Below the pieces are notes generated by a model, which worked only from the letters and a program-made list of their open reading frames with translations, was not told the origin of the DNA and ran no database searches. The position numbers were made by a program, and so were the translations under genes. A stretch of 29,837 bases of DNA from Paracoccaceae bacterium (GTDB lineage Bacteria; Pseudomonadota; Alphaproteobacteria; Rhodobacterales; Rhodobacteraceae), in the NCBI GenBank assembly GCA_007134405.1, contig SLKW01000295.1:1-29837 (forward strand), in the 5' to 3' direction. Shown here one piece after another: positions 1-9,171 of the stretch (within the stretch, counting starts at the first letter, position 1; each line of letters opens with the position of its first letter).

Positions 1-81
1 AACCTTGTCCATGTCGAGCGTCTTGGCGCGCTTGACCGGGACATGGATCGTTGCAATTTGAAAGACCTGCGTCTTGAGCAT
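1..81 (-). CDS. ParB-like N-terminal domain protein (5' end only)
   Basis: Only the first 27 codons are inside the window; the gene runs off the left edge. The ATG is at 81-79 on the minus strand and is preceded by a purine-rich GAGGGGG a few bases upstream, a good ribosome binding site. The start of the protein (MLKTQVFQIATIHVP, then KRAKTLDMDKV) resembles the beginning of ParB/Srx-type nuclease-fold domains, where a first strand stating the parameter site is followed by a helix that scans the DNA or substrate. The family includes partition proteins and many stand-alone regulators, and this fragment is too short to say which. It is divergent from the LytTR gene, with an 83-base shared upstream region. 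Confidence 0.55.
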   Translation of the reverse strand, partial: MLKTQVFQIATIHVPVKRAKTLDMDKV

Positions 82-164
82 TCGAACCCCCTCGATCGGT
101 CGCGGAGTCTGTATCAGCCGCAACTGTTCCACGGCACCCCGACGCGGGCAATGCGTCAAGGCCA

Positions 165-959
165 ATGAAAGTGTCAATCGTCGCCGGCATAGGAACGAAG
201 CGCAGCATCAGGCATCACGCCCGGCTGGCCGGGCCGGTCGGGCTGGGGGTGGTGCTGGGCCTGATCGGACCCTTCGGCACGTACGAGTTGTTGCCGACCT
301 TGCCACGGCTGGGCTACTGGCTGGCCGTGGTCGCGCTTAACTGGCTTCTGTGCGACATCGCCATCCGCCGGATCGAGGCGCTGGTGCCCGCGACCCTGCC
401 CCTGCGGCGCGTCGCCGTGCCGCTTGCGTGCGCGCTTCTCGTTTCGCTGCCCGCCGTCGTCGCCACCGCCAATGGCCTCTCCGGCGTTGGCTGGCCCGAG
501 AACCTGGCCGTGCTCTTCGTGCAGATCGCGCTTCTGCTGGCCGCGATCTCTCTGCCGGTCTACACGCTCGCCGATCTGCGCGAGGCAGTGGAGGCCAGCG
601 CCACCCCGCGCGAAGCTGCGCAAGGCGACAACCCGCCGACCGGCCTTGCACTCTTTCAGGCTCGCCTCTCCGGCCCGCTGGAGGGGCGGCTTCTCTGCCT
701 CGAGATGCAGGACCACTACCTGGCCGTGCACACCACCGCGGGAAGCGACCTGGTCCTGTGCCGAATGGAGGATGCCGCGCGCGAGCTTGGCACCCTGGGC
801 CAGCGCGTGCACAGGTCCTGGTGGGTTGCCGCGGATGCCGTCGATGGGGTCGAGTGCGGCGGCCAGCGTCTGATACTGCGTCTGACGGACGACCGCCGCG
901 TGCCGGTTGGGCGAACCTATCGCGACGGGCTCAGGCGCGAGGGGTTTCTGAATACGTAA
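165..959 (+). CDS. Membrane-anchored LytTR-family DNA-binding regulator
   Basis: The 264-residue protein has an N-terminal half with about four hydrophobic segments (roughly residues 22-40, 48-66, 84-103 and 112-136) and a C-terminal LytTR domain from about residue 165 to the end. The LytTR part shows the usual pattern: a strand LLCLEMQDHYLAVHT, the helix RMEDAARELG, then RVHRSWWV and the final strand VPVGRTYRDGLR. LytTR domains bind DNA through beta strands and usually work as response regulators, but a version fused to membrane helices and lacking a receiver domain is common in Rhodobacteraceae and probably senses something at the inner membrane. No partner kinase is next to it. The start is supported by a weak AAGG upstream. 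Target genes cannot be read from the sequence. Confidence 0.85.
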   Translation: MKVSIVAGIGTKRSIRHHARLAGPVGLGVVLGLIGPFGTYELLPTLPRLGYWLAVVALNWLLCDIAIRRIEALVPATLPLRRVAVPLACALLVSLPAVVATANGLSGVGWPENLAVLFVQIALLLAAISLPVYTLADLREAVEASATPREAAQGDNPPTGLALFQARLSGPLEGRLLCLEMQDHYLAVHTTAGSDLVLCRMEDAARELGTLGQRVHRSWWVAADAVDGVECGGQRLILRLTDDRRVPVGRTYRDGLRREGFLNT

Positions 960-1068
960 CGCCTACCGCCGACGCGAGACTATCGCGCCCGCCGCATTTC
1001 CGGCCGAACGAGGACGCATGTGTCGGTATCACAGGAACCGGAAAGCGACGGGCCGCTGGAGGCAAACT

Positions 1069-1200
1069 CTATTTGCCCTTCTTCTCGCCCAGTGAAACGG
1101 GCTTGGCCGCGCCAGAGTTGGCCGTCGCCAGAACCTTCAACTTCTCCTTCTTGGGCTTCTTCGCTTCCTTGTTTCCGCGCTTGTTGTTGCCTTTTCCCAT
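1069..1200 (-). CDS. Small lysine-rich protein, 43 residues
   Basis: The chosen ATG at 1200 gives MGKGNNKRGNKEAKKPKKEK at the start and a C-terminus ending SLGEKKGK. The frame stays open 22 codons further upstream, but the ATG at 1200 has a GAGG about 6 bases before it and the upstream extension has a different composition. Very small, extremely basic proteins of this kind recur in alphaproteobacterial genomes and are annotated as hypothetical. The high lysine content suggests nucleic acid binding, but that is inference. It is convergent with the LytTR gene. Confidence 0.65.
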   Translation of the reverse strand: MGKGNNKRGNKEAKKPKKEKLKVLATANSGAAKPVSLGEKKGK

Positions 1201-1270
1201 CACGACCTCGAATTTTGCAAACCGTGCCGGCACCATGCCGAACGGGCCGATCCTCAGGAAAATCACGGAT

Positions 1271-1288
1271 GCCTGACCTTCGTCAGGC
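1271..1288. other. Perfect 7-bp hairpin GCCTGAC-CTTC-GTCAGGC
   Basis: A perfect inverted repeat with a 4-base loop lies between the CorC-like gene and the small lysine-rich gene, both read on the minus strand. It has no T run on either side, so it is not a classical intrinsic terminator. It could slow polymerase or protect the 3' end of the upstream mRNA. Confidence 0.4.
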
Positions 1289-1442
1289 CGATGATCTTGG
1301 TGAGTTGCGCGCGGCGTCCGATCAGGAACACCACAACCTCGTACATGTGCAGCCAGAAGCGTCTGCGCAAGGTTCGGCGCGGATGGCGCCGCAATGCATC
1401 GACGCCGGGGCGAGCGGTATACAGTGCCTCTGGTAAAGAGGG

Positions 1443-2753
1443 TCAGGTCTGCCGAACGTTTCGCACCATCAGCCTCGTGAGCCGTGTCTGATCGCGCTCA
1501 AGCACCTCGACCCGGTGGCCATGGATGGCGAAGGCCTCGCCTGCCTCGGGGATGCGGCGGGCGAAATCGATCACCAGCCCGGCCATGGTGACGGCATCGT
1601 CTTCGGGCAGTTCCCACGTCATGGCGCGGTTCAGCTCGCGGATGCTCATGCTGCCGCGAACGATGACCGAGCCGTCGGCCTCCGGCGTGACCGCCGCATC
1701 ACCCGGGGCGTCATGTTCGTCCACGATGTCGCCGACGATCTCTTCCAGGATGTCCTCCAGCGTCACCAGACCCCGCATCGCGCCGTATTCGTCGATGACG
1801 ACGGCCAGATGGGTCTTGTTCTTCATGAAGGCATGGAGCTGGTCGTCGAGACCCGTCACCTCGGGAACGAAATAGGGCTTCATGACGATGGCGGCGATAT
1901 CGAGCGTCTCCAGCGCCGAGGCGCCGCCCGCCTGAACCGCGGCATGCATCGCGCGCGCGAGATCCCTGGTGTGCAGGATGCCGACGATGTCCTCTGGCGA
2001 TCCCCGCCAGAGCGGAATTCGCGAGTGTCCCGACGCGAGCGCGACGGCGATGATCTCGGTCGGCGCGCGGTCGATGTCGATCATCTCGACGTCCCTGCGA
2101 TGGGTCATCACCTCCTCGACGGTACGCTGCGCGAGATCGAGCGCCCCGAGCAGGCGGTCGCGGTCGGCGGTCTCTACCGTGCCTTCGAAATGGTGCAGCG
2201 AGATCGCGCCTGCAATCTCCTCATGGGCGGCGAACGGATGCGCGCCGGCCGCCTGCACCCCGAAGAGGCGCAGGATGCCCCGCACCAGCAACTGAACCAC
2301 GGTGACGACCGGCGCCGCGAGGCGGACGATGACGGTCATGAAGCCGGCGACCCGGCGCGCCACCGCGTCCGCATTGGTGATCGCATAGGTCTTGGGCAGC
2401 ACCTCGGAGAAGATCAGCACGAGCGCGGTCATCAGGAGGGTCGCCACCGCGACGCCGCCCTCGCCGAGGACGATGGTGAAGAGCATCGTGGCAAGCGAGG
2501 CCGCCATGATGTTGACGAGGTTGTTGCCGAGCAGGATCGCGCCGATCAGGCGTTCCTTGTCCTCAGTGAGCCGGAGGGCGCGCTGGGCGCCCCTGTCGCC
2601 GCGTTCGGCCCGCTTGTGCAGCTTGCCGCGGTTGGCGGTGGTCAGCGCCGTCTCGGAACCCGAGAAGATCGCGGAACAGATCAGGAGGAAGAGAATGGCG
2701 AGCGCAGCGCCCGCCAGAAACGGAAGCGACGAAGAAGCGGTGGGGGCATCCAT
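1443..2753 (-). CDS. HlyC/CorC-family transporter (CNNM-CBS-CorC_C)
   Basis: The 436-residue protein has the full family layout: an N-terminal CNNM/DUF21 membrane domain (about residues 5-190, with the IFSGSETALT motif and the polar FSEVLPKTYA helix), two CBS motifs (roughly 205-330, with GHSRIPLW and HLAVVIDEYG), and a C-terminal CorC_HlyC domain. CNNM/CorC proteins are linked to Mg2+ and Co2+ efflux, and the CBS pair binds ATP-Mg. The frame is open 79 codons further upstream, but the ATG at 2753 starts just before the first membrane helix and gives the usual family length. It is divergent from the ExoD-family gene, with a roughly 270-base region between them that presumably carries both promoters. 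Confidence 0.88.
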   Translation of the reverse strand: MDAPTASSSLPFLAGAALAILFLLICSAIFSGSETALTTANRGKLHKRAERGDRGAQRALRLTEDKERLIGAILLGNNLVNIMAASLATMLFTIVLGEGGVAVATLLMTALVLIFSEVLPKTYAITNADAVARRVAGFMTVIVRLAAPVVTVVQLLVRGILRLFGVQAAGAHPFAAHEEIAGAISLHHFEGTVETADRDRLLGALDLAQRTVEEVMTHRRDVEMIDIDRAPTEIIAVALASGHSRIPLWRGSPEDIVGILHTRDLARAMHAAVQAGGASALETLDIAAIVMKPYFVPEVTGLDDQLHAFMKNKTHLAVVIDEYGAMRGLVTLEDILEEIVGDIVDEHDAPGDAAVTPEADGSVIVRGSMSIRELNRAMTWELPEDDAVTMAGLVIDFARRIPEAGEAFAIHGHRVEVLERDQTRLTRLMVRNVRQT

Positions 2754-3021
2754 GTGCCTGAATCCTGGGAAACGATGCGGTGCGCCGCCGCTTGTGTCTT
2801 GCGCTGAAGGGCCGTTTGTATCAACCCCCGACGGGTAGCAGAAGGGGCGGATTACAAAGCTGACCGTCGCCTTGCCGCTCTCGGCTCCCGAAGCCCGTAC
2901 GGTCGTGCAGAACCCTGGCTTATGCGAGCAGCCCTTGCCTGTGGGTGGCCGGACGCTACTCCTTCCGGTGCCATCGACCATAGACAGCATCGCGGCGGAT
3001 CATCTGGGCAAGGATCAGGAC

Positions 3022-3624
3022 GTGGACAACCCCACTGGGACGGACGTCCGGGCTCTGAGCGAAGTGCTGGACGTTCTGGATGATCTCGCCAAGGCGGCGG
3101 AAGGCGACGCGGTCAGCGTCGAGGACCTGGTGACAACGCTGGGGCGACGGTCGTTTCCGACACTGGTCCTGGCGCCCAGCCTGATCGCCGTCTCGCCGGT
3201 CAGCGGCATTCCCGGCATGGCGAGCACGATCGGCCTCCTTGTCGCGACGATCACGGCGCAAATGCTCTGGGGACGGCAGAGTGCCTGGCTGCCCGGGTTT
3301 CTGACGCGGCGACGGATCAGGACGGCCCGTCTGCGCCGGGCGCTGGACTGGCTGCGCCGACCCGTACGCGCGCTCGAGCGGGTTGCGAAACCGCGGCTGG
3401 TGCTTTTCGTCAGCCGGCCCTTCGTCGTTCTGCCCCTCGCGGTGATGCTCGCGACGGCTCTCGCCATGCCGTTGATGGAGCTTGTCCCGATGAGCGCGAC
3501 GATCGCCGGATCGCTGCTCTCCATCTTCGCCGTTGGCCTGCTGGTGCGCGACGGCGTGCTTGTGCTTCTGGCCCTCGCCCTGAGCGCGGTCGCACCGCTG
3601 GTGGTGTGGAATCTTGCGACCTGA
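3022..3624 (+). CDS. exoD: ExoD-family exopolysaccharide synthesis protein
   Basis: From the GTG at 3022 the protein has 200 residues, the normal size for ExoD. The start is supported by AAGGA seven bases upstream. An in-frame start at 2872 would add 50 residues of unrelated composition. The sequence has the ExoD signature: an amphipathic N-terminal helix (ALSEVLDVLDDLAKAAEG), the segment GRRSFPTLVLAPSLIAVSP followed by SGIPG, a basic cluster (LTRRRIRTARLRRALDWLRR) and three hydrophobic segments at the C-terminus. ExoD was defined in Rhizobium for exopolysaccharide production and nodule invasion, but its biochemical activity is unknown. It is convergent with the SLC13-type gene, with 49 bases between the stops and no obvious hairpin there. 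Confidence 0.8.
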   Translation: MDNPTGTDVRALSEVLDVLDDLAKAAEGDAVSVEDLVTTLGRRSFPTLVLAPSLIAVSPVSGIPGMASTIGLLVATITAQMLWGRQSAWLPGFLTRRRIRTARLRRALDWLRRPVRALERVAKPRLVLFVSRPFVVLPLAVMLATALAMPLMELVPMSATIAGSLLSIFAVGLLVRDGVLVLLALALSAVAPLVVWNLAT

Positions 3625-3673
3625 GCCAGATCCGAACCCTTGCTCCAGAATCGCCAGTGTCCAGGATTTCGCC

Positions 3674-5461
3674 TCAAAGGGGCCAGATGAACGGAATGGT
3701 GAAGACCGTGACGGTGCCGACGACGAGGTTCATCGGAACGCCGAGGCGGAGGAAATCGGTAAATCGGTAGCCGCCGGCGCCGTAGACCATGGTGTTGGTC
3801 TGGTAGCCGATGGGCGTTGCGAAGCTCGCCGAGGCGGCGAACATCACGGCGACCACGAAGGGCCGCGGATCGACGCCGAGGCTCGCCGCCAGGCCGGCTG
3901 CGATCGGGGTCATCAGGACCGCGACGGCGTTGTTGGTCACCAGTTCTGTCAGCACCGAGGTTGCCGCATAGACCAGCGCCAGCGCGATCCAGGGGCTGAG
4001 CCCGACCAGGAGCGGCGAAAGGGCGCCGACGATCTGCGCCACCGCGCCGGAGCGGTCCAGCGCCGTGCCCAGCACGATCATCGACACGATCAGGAGGAGT
4101 AGCCGCCCGTCGAGCGCCGCCAGCCCCTCGTCGGGCTCGATGCATCCGGTCAGGAAGACCAGTGCCACCCCGATGAGTGCAAGCGGCAGGATCGGCGCCG
4201 CGTTCAGCGCCGCCAGCCCGACGACGCCGAGCAGGATCGCCACCGCCACCGGCGCCTTGCGGCGGCGGAAGGCGCGCGCTGAACTGGGAGAGAGCGCGAT
4301 CAGCCGCTGATCCTCGACCAGCCGGTCGATGTCGGCCGCCGCCCCCTCGATCAGCAGCGTGTCGCCGGCGAGCAGTGCGGTTTTCTCCAGACGCGCCTCG
4401 AGCGCCTCGCCGCGCCGGTGGAGAGCGATGGGATAGACGCCGAACCGCCGCCGCCAGCGCATCGCCCCCAGCGTCCGCCCGATGGCCTTGGAGCCGGGGC
4501 CGACCAGCACCTCCATCACCCGTGCCGGCCGTGCCTGGCCGGGTTCCAGGCCGGGCAGAACCGCACCGCGCGCCGCGCCTTCGCGAAATCCCATGAGGTC
4601 CACGTCGCGGGTCTTCACCACGACCGTGTCGCCCGGCTCCAGGCGCACCGCGGCAAGCTCGCGGCGCAGCGAGGCGTCACCACGGATTACGTCGACCACC
4701 CGCCCGCCGCTGCGCCTGAGATCAGGCAGATCGCCCGGCGCCTTGCCGACCAGTGGCGATCCGGCCGGGATGAACAGATCGGCGAGCCAACCGCGCGGCT
4801 CGCGCAGGCTCGCAGCATTGCCGGTAACACTTGGTCGCGCCGGCAGCAGGCGCGGCGCGGCGATGGCGAGAAACCCGCCACCGACCAGCGCGACGATCAG
4901 CCCCAGCGGCGCGATCTCGAAGAGCCCGAAGGGAGCCAAGCCTATCTCGCGCGCGACGCCGTCGACCAGAAGGTTCGTCGAGGTGCCGACCAGCGTCACC
5001 GTGCCACCGAGGATCACCATGAACGAAAGTGGCATCAAGAGCCGCGACGGCACCGTGCCGACTTGCCGCGCCAGCCCGATCGCCAGCGGGATAAGCACCA
5101 TTACCACCGGCGTGTTGTTGAGAAACGCCGAGACCAGCGCCGCCGTGCCGAAGAAGGCCAGGAGCGCCAGGCCCGCGTGGCGCGACGACAGGTGCGACAG
5201 TCCCGCGATCAGTGCCTCCAGCGCGCCGGTGCGCACCAGCGCGGCCGAGAGGATGAACATCGCGCCGATGGTCGCGGGGGCGGGGTTCGCCAGCGCCGCC
5301 AGCACGTTCTCGGTCGTCACCAGCCCGACGAGGAGCGCCGCCGCGGCGCCGGTGAAGGCGATCATCTCGGGCGGCCGGCGCTCGAACAGGAACGCAACGA
5401 AGACGCCCGCCACCAGCAGAAGCGCGACCGTCGGGGCGAGAGGGCCAAGGTCGAGGAACAT
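3674..5461 (-). CDS. SLC13/DASS-type permease with two RCK_C domains
   Basis: The 595-residue inner-membrane protein starts at MFLDLGPLAPTVALLLVAGV; an upstream in-frame start at 5500 would add 13 polar residues. It has the double-repeat architecture of the divalent anion/sodium symporter family, with characteristic hairpins near FLNNTPVVMVLIPLAIGLA and near TELVTNNAVAVLMTPIAAGL, each carrying the conserved asparagine-threonine or asparagine-asparagine pair. Two RCK_C (TrkA_C) domains sit in the middle, about residues 215-290 and 305-390, and would hang in the cytoplasm as ligand-sensing modules. Members transport sulfate, dicarboxylates or similar anions; the substrate here cannot be told. 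It lies 61 bases downstream of the secDF remnant on the same strand. Confidence 0.85.
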   Translation of the reverse strand: MFLDLGPLAPTVALLLVAGVFVAFLFERRPPEMIAFTGAAAALLVGLVTTENVLAALANPAPATIGAMFILSAALVRTGALEALIAGLSHLSSRHAGLALLAFFGTAALVSAFLNNTPVVMVLIPLAIGLARQVGTVPSRLLMPLSFMVILGGTVTLVGTSTNLLVDGVAREIGLAPFGLFEIAPLGLIVALVGGGFLAIAAPRLLPARPSVTGNAASLREPRGWLADLFIPAGSPLVGKAPGDLPDLRRSGGRVVDVIRGDASLRRELAAVRLEPGDTVVVKTRDVDLMGFREGAARGAVLPGLEPGQARPARVMEVLVGPGSKAIGRTLGAMRWRRRFGVYPIALHRRGEALEARLEKTALLAGDTLLIEGAAADIDRLVEDQRLIALSPSSARAFRRRKAPVAVAILLGVVGLAALNAAPILPLALIGVALVFLTGCIEPDEGLAALDGRLLLLIVSMIVLGTALDRSGAVAQIVGALSPLLVGLSPWIALALVYAATSVLTELVTNNAVAVLMTPIAAGLAASLGVDPRPFVVAVMFAASASFATPIGYQTNTMVYGAGGYRFTDFLRLGVPMNLVVGTVTVFTIPFIWPL

Positions 5462-5522
5462 TCGGGGGCCGGTATGTGGAGGGAAAGTCCGCCGCGGCAC
5501 GACGTGCCGCGACGGAATGATA

Positions 5523-7400
5523 TCACGGCGCCGGCGCGGGCACCAAGGACTGGCGTGCGGCCATCCAGGTCAGCAACGGGCCTGCGACAAGAAGCGACGA
5601 CGCGGTGGCGATAATGACGCCGGCAATCATCGGCATTGCGAAGCCCGCAACGGCCGGGCCGCCCCAGAGCGCCATCGGGATCAGCGCGGCCAGCGTCGTG
5701 CCGGAGGTGAAGACGCAGCGCGCCAGGACCTGGTTGAGGCTGCGATCCACCACGAAGTTGAGGCCCGCCTTCTGAACCCGCATCAGGTTCTCGCGCACCC
5801 GGTCGAAGACCACCACCTTGTCGTTGACCGAGTAGCCGATGAGGGTCAGGAGCGCCACGACGGTGGTCAGGTTGACCTCCCAGCCCATGAGCGCAATCAC
5901 GCCAAGCGTCTTGGTGACGTCGAGCGCGAGCACGGCGATGGCGGCGAAGTGCCATTCGAACCTGAGCCAGATATAGACCAGCATGGCCAGAACGGCGGCC
6001 GAGAGCGCCCCCGCGCCGGTCCAGGCCAGTTCGCCGCTGATCGTGGGGCCGACAAGGTCGATCTGCTCGAAGACGACGTCGGGCACCACCGCCCGCGTCG
6101 CCGCCTCGAGCGCCGCGACGGTCGTTTGCGTGGCCTCGCCCTGCACGCGCAGCAGCACCTCGGAGGGCGTGCCGAAGGTCTGGAGCGCGGCGTCGCCGAA
6201 GCCTGCGGCCGCCGCGCGCAACTCTGCCAGTGGCATGGGCGAGGCCGAACTCAGCGTCATCTGCACGCCGCCGGTAAAGTCGATCCCCCAGTTCGGGCCG
6301 GGCCACGCCTGTGCCGCGAGTGCAGCCGCCGACAGCAAGGCAGAGCCTGCCAATGCCAGCCGGCCGTGCCGCAGGAAGGACCAGTTGCCGGGCATTGGCA
6401 CGCGACCCACGAGCGGCGGGATCTCAAGCCGCTTCAGGCGTCGCTTTCGTGCCCAGCCCTCCATGACGATGCGCATCAGCGTGATGGCGGTGAACATCGA
6501 GACCAGGATGCCGATCGTCATGGTGATCGCAAAACCGCGGATCGCGCCGGCACCGAGCATGAACAGCAGTCCCATCGCCAGCAGCGTCGTGACGTTGGCG
6601 TCGAGGATCGTGCCCCAGGCGCGGTCGTAGCCCTGCGCCAGCGCCTTCAGGGCGCCTGCGCCCTTGGCCGTCTCTTCACGGATGCGGCTGAAGATCAGGA
6701 TGTGGGCATCGACCGCGATGCCAAGGCAGAGGATGATCCCGGCGATCCCGGGCAGCGTCAGTGTCGCCCCGATCAGCCCCAGCGCGGCGAGCGTCAGCGC
6801 CACGTTGACCCCGAGAATGGTGGACGCCAGAAGCCCCCAGGCGCCGTAGAGCGCGACCATGATCGCCACCACCAGAGCCAGACCCGCAATCCCGGCAATG
6901 AGCCCTGCGCGGATCGAATCGGCGCCCAGCGAGGCGCCAACGGACCGTTCTTCGATCACCTCCAGCGCAGCAGGCAGCGAGCCCGAGCTGAGCATGACGG
7001 CCAGTAGCTGCGTCTCCTCCGGCGTGAACCGTCCGGTGATCTGCCCCAATCCGCCCTGGACCGCCTGCTGGATCACCGGCGCGGTCAGCAGCTCGCCGTC
7101 GAGAACAATGGCGAACTGCTGGCCGATTTTGTCCGAGGTGATCCGCCCGAAGGCGATGGCGCCGGCGGTGTCGAAGCGGAAGGTCACCACCGGCTCGCGC
7201 GTCTGCGGGTCAAAGGCCGCGGCAGCCGAGACGAGGTGATCGCCCGACAGCGCCACTCGGTCCTCGACGGCCAGCTGGCCGCCGTCGCGGGCGGGCAGCA
7301 GGGTGTAGCCGGGCTGCGCCACCGCCGCGCCCTCATCGACCATGTGGAAGGTCATCCGCGCCGTCGAACCGAGCAACTCGCGCAACTGGCCGGGATTCTC
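5523..7400 (-). pseudogene. secDF: SecD-SecF fusion, 5'-truncated by an insertion sequence
   Basis: The remaining ~625 residues are clearly SecD followed by SecF. The SecD part begins within the P1 domain (ENPGQLRELLGSTARMTFHM), then has the second half of P1, and the membrane block with ILCLGIAVDAHILIFSRIREE. The SecF part has GIDFTGGVQMTLS, the P4-like domain and the membrane block with LTLIGYSVNDKVVVFDRVREN. SecDF uses proton flux to complete export through SecYEG. The first membrane helix and the start of P1, about 190-230 residues in intact relatives, are gone: the reading frame meets the inverted repeat of the ISL3 element at 7400/7401. A TTG at 7385 is the only nearby start and would give a protein without TM1. 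I expect it to be inactive, with export supported by another secD/secF copy elsewhere, which is inference. Confidence 0.85.
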
Positions 7401-7423
7401 GGGTCTGACGCATATTTGGTGCA
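7401..7423 (+). repeat. Left inverted repeat of the ISL3 element
   Basis: This copy starts directly after the secDF reading frame. It matches the complement of 9041-9063 at 21 of 23 positions. Confidence 0.85.
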
Positions 7424-7473
7424 GGATTCGCGTAAGGGCGCTACATTTCGGTATCCTTTTATAGAGGTTGCTG

Positions 7474-9031
7474 ATGTTAGCCGGGGTTCATCGAGAGAGG
7501 TTCTTGCCGACGGGCCTGAAGGCCGATCGAGTGGAGTTGGCCGGAGACACCGTTCAAGTCTATTCACGCGCGCTTGGCGATGCTGCCGCCTGTCCGCGAT
7601 GCGGTGTACATTCTCGGCATGTCCATAGCCATTATTGGCGTCGCGTTGCGGATCTACCCGCGCATGGCCGGGAGGTGAGGCTTTTTCTCCGGACCCGTCG
7701 GTTTCGTTGCCGCGCCACCCCGTGTCGAACCCGGATCTTCGCGGAACGGTTCTCGCCGACGATCACGCAAACCGCACGCGCGGCGGACAGGACGTTTGCA
7801 AGACCTGGTACGGCACGTTGGTCTCGCGCTGGGTGGGCGGCCGGGACAGGCCATGGCCGACAGACTTCTTCTGCCGGTGAGCAGGGACACCATCTTGCGC
7901 AGCATCCGCCACACGATGGAGCCGACGGTCGGCCAGCCGCGCGTGATCGGTATCGATGACTGGGCCTGGCGACGCGGCGAGCGGTACGGCACGCTGATCT
8001 GCGATCTCGAGCGGCGGCGGGTCGTCGATCTGCTGCCCGACCGGGAACCGGCAACCGTCGAGGCATGGATCAAGGCGCGGCCCCAGATCGAGGTCGTGGC
8101 CCGCGACCGCAACGGGGGCTATGCCGGCGCGGTCACGCGTGCCTTGCCAGAGGCGCTCCAGGTCGCCGATCGCTGGCATCTTCTCGAGAACGCAAGCGCA
8201 GCCTTTCTCGCCGCCGTGCGACGGCAGATGCCGGCAATCCACCGCGCCGTCGGCGCCACCGCTCTCGACCCGGGGCTGCTCACGGCGGCCGAACGGCTGC
8301 AATACGAAGGCTTTCAGCGCCGGCAACAGATCAACCGGATGGTCCGCCACATGGCCGACGACGGAATTCCGATCAAGCGGATCGTGCGCACGACCGGGTT
8401 CAGCCGCGGCCTGATCCGTCGGATCATCCGCGGCGAGCGCGAAGACGTGTTCCGTGTCCGCCAGAACAGCCTGACCCCTTGGTTGCCGCTTCTGGAGCGG
8501 CAATGGGCCGCTGGCTGCCGAAATGGTGCGCAGTTGTGGCGCCGGCTCCGCGCCGCCGGGTTTGGCGGCAGCCTTCGGGTGGTCGGAGAATGGGCGACAC
8601 GGCAACGGCGCGCCGAGACGGCGAAGCCGTTCGGCAGCGGGAAGTGTCCGCCCGCCTGCAGGATCGCGCAGTTCATGACCTCCGCGCGCTATCACCTCTC
8701 GAAGGCCGACGCCGTCCTCGTCGCGCGGATCGAAGTCGCGCTGCCCGCGCTGGCCATCGCCCGGCAACTCACCGACAGGTTCACCGACATGGTGCGCAAT
8801 GGCACCGCGAACGGCCTTGCCGCATGGCTCGACGAGGCGGAGCGGAGCGAAGTCGCCGCGTTCGCGCGGGGTCTGCGGACCGATGCGGCCGCCGTCATGG
8901 CCGCGTTGCAGGAACCGTGGTCCAACGGCCAAACCGAAGGGCAGATCAATCGACTGAAAACACTCAAACGACAGATGTATGGCCGCGCCAATATCGACCT
9001 GCTCAAGGCACGGCTCGTCGCAACATCATGA
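7474..9031 (+). pseudogene. ISL3-family transposase with one-base frameshift
   Basis: Two overlapping frames together make one ISL3 transposase of about 518 residues. The first frame (from the ATG at 7474) holds the N-terminal zinc-binding region (CPRCGVHSRHVHSHYWRRV, then further cysteines). The second frame carries the rest, including the GIDDWAWRRGERYGTLICDL segment with the first catalytic aspartate, VVARDRNGGYAGAV with the second aspartate, and WSNGQTEGQINRLKTLKRQM with the catalytic glutamate. The switch lies at the TTT of 7795-7797: removing one T gives the continuous family sequence. This is either a disabling mutation, a sequencing error, or less likely programmed frameshifting, because the site is not a typical slippery heptamer. 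Everything downstream looks intact. Confidence 0.85.
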
Positions 9032-9040
9032 TCGACAAGG

Positions 9041-9063
9041 TGCACCAAATCTGAGTCAGACCC
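9041..9063 (-). repeat. Right inverted repeat of the ISL3 element
   Basis: It begins 10 bases after the transposase stop codon and ends in GTCAGACCC. Two extra C bases follow outside the element. Confidence 0.85.
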
Positions 9064-9171
9064 CCGATTCAATGCCGATTGACAGAATGGAGCTTCGGTG
9101 GCGGCTCCGCCCGCATAGCTGACCAACACGGTTTGCGGACACCCCCTTCTTTTTCATTCGGTCCGACGTCG

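Larger units (their letters stand above)
7401..9063 (+). mobile_element. ISL3-family insertion sequence, about 1663 bp
   Basis: The element is bounded by imperfect inverted repeats of about 23 bp: the left end reads GGGTCTGACGCATATTTGG and the complement of the right end reads GGGTCTGACTCAGATTTGG, and both continue with TGCA. Two mismatches separate them. The single gene inside is an ISL3-type transposase. ISL3 elements normally make 8-bp target duplications; the flanks here (GGATTCTC on the left, CCGATTCA on the right) share only GATTC out of register and are not a duplication. The outside DNA on the two sides also does not join into one secDF gene, so the two flanks were not adjacent before insertion or one side was later deleted. 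Confidence 0.88.

Noticed and set aside
1515..2807. 430-residue plus-strand frame opposite the CorC-like gene
   Set aside because: Antisense shadow of a clearly recognised gene, with no domain features.
4482..7007. Very long plus-strand open frames opposite the SLC13-type and secDF genes
   Set aside because: They are mirror frames of GC-rich genes, with repetitive arginine, glutamine and histidine content, no ribosome binding sites and no recognisable domain.
9064..9171. Search for a copy of the tRNA-Gln 3' end next to the ISL3 element
   Set aside because: No match to the GATTCGAACC core or the acceptor sequence was seen in this stretch, so I do not call an attachment site there.
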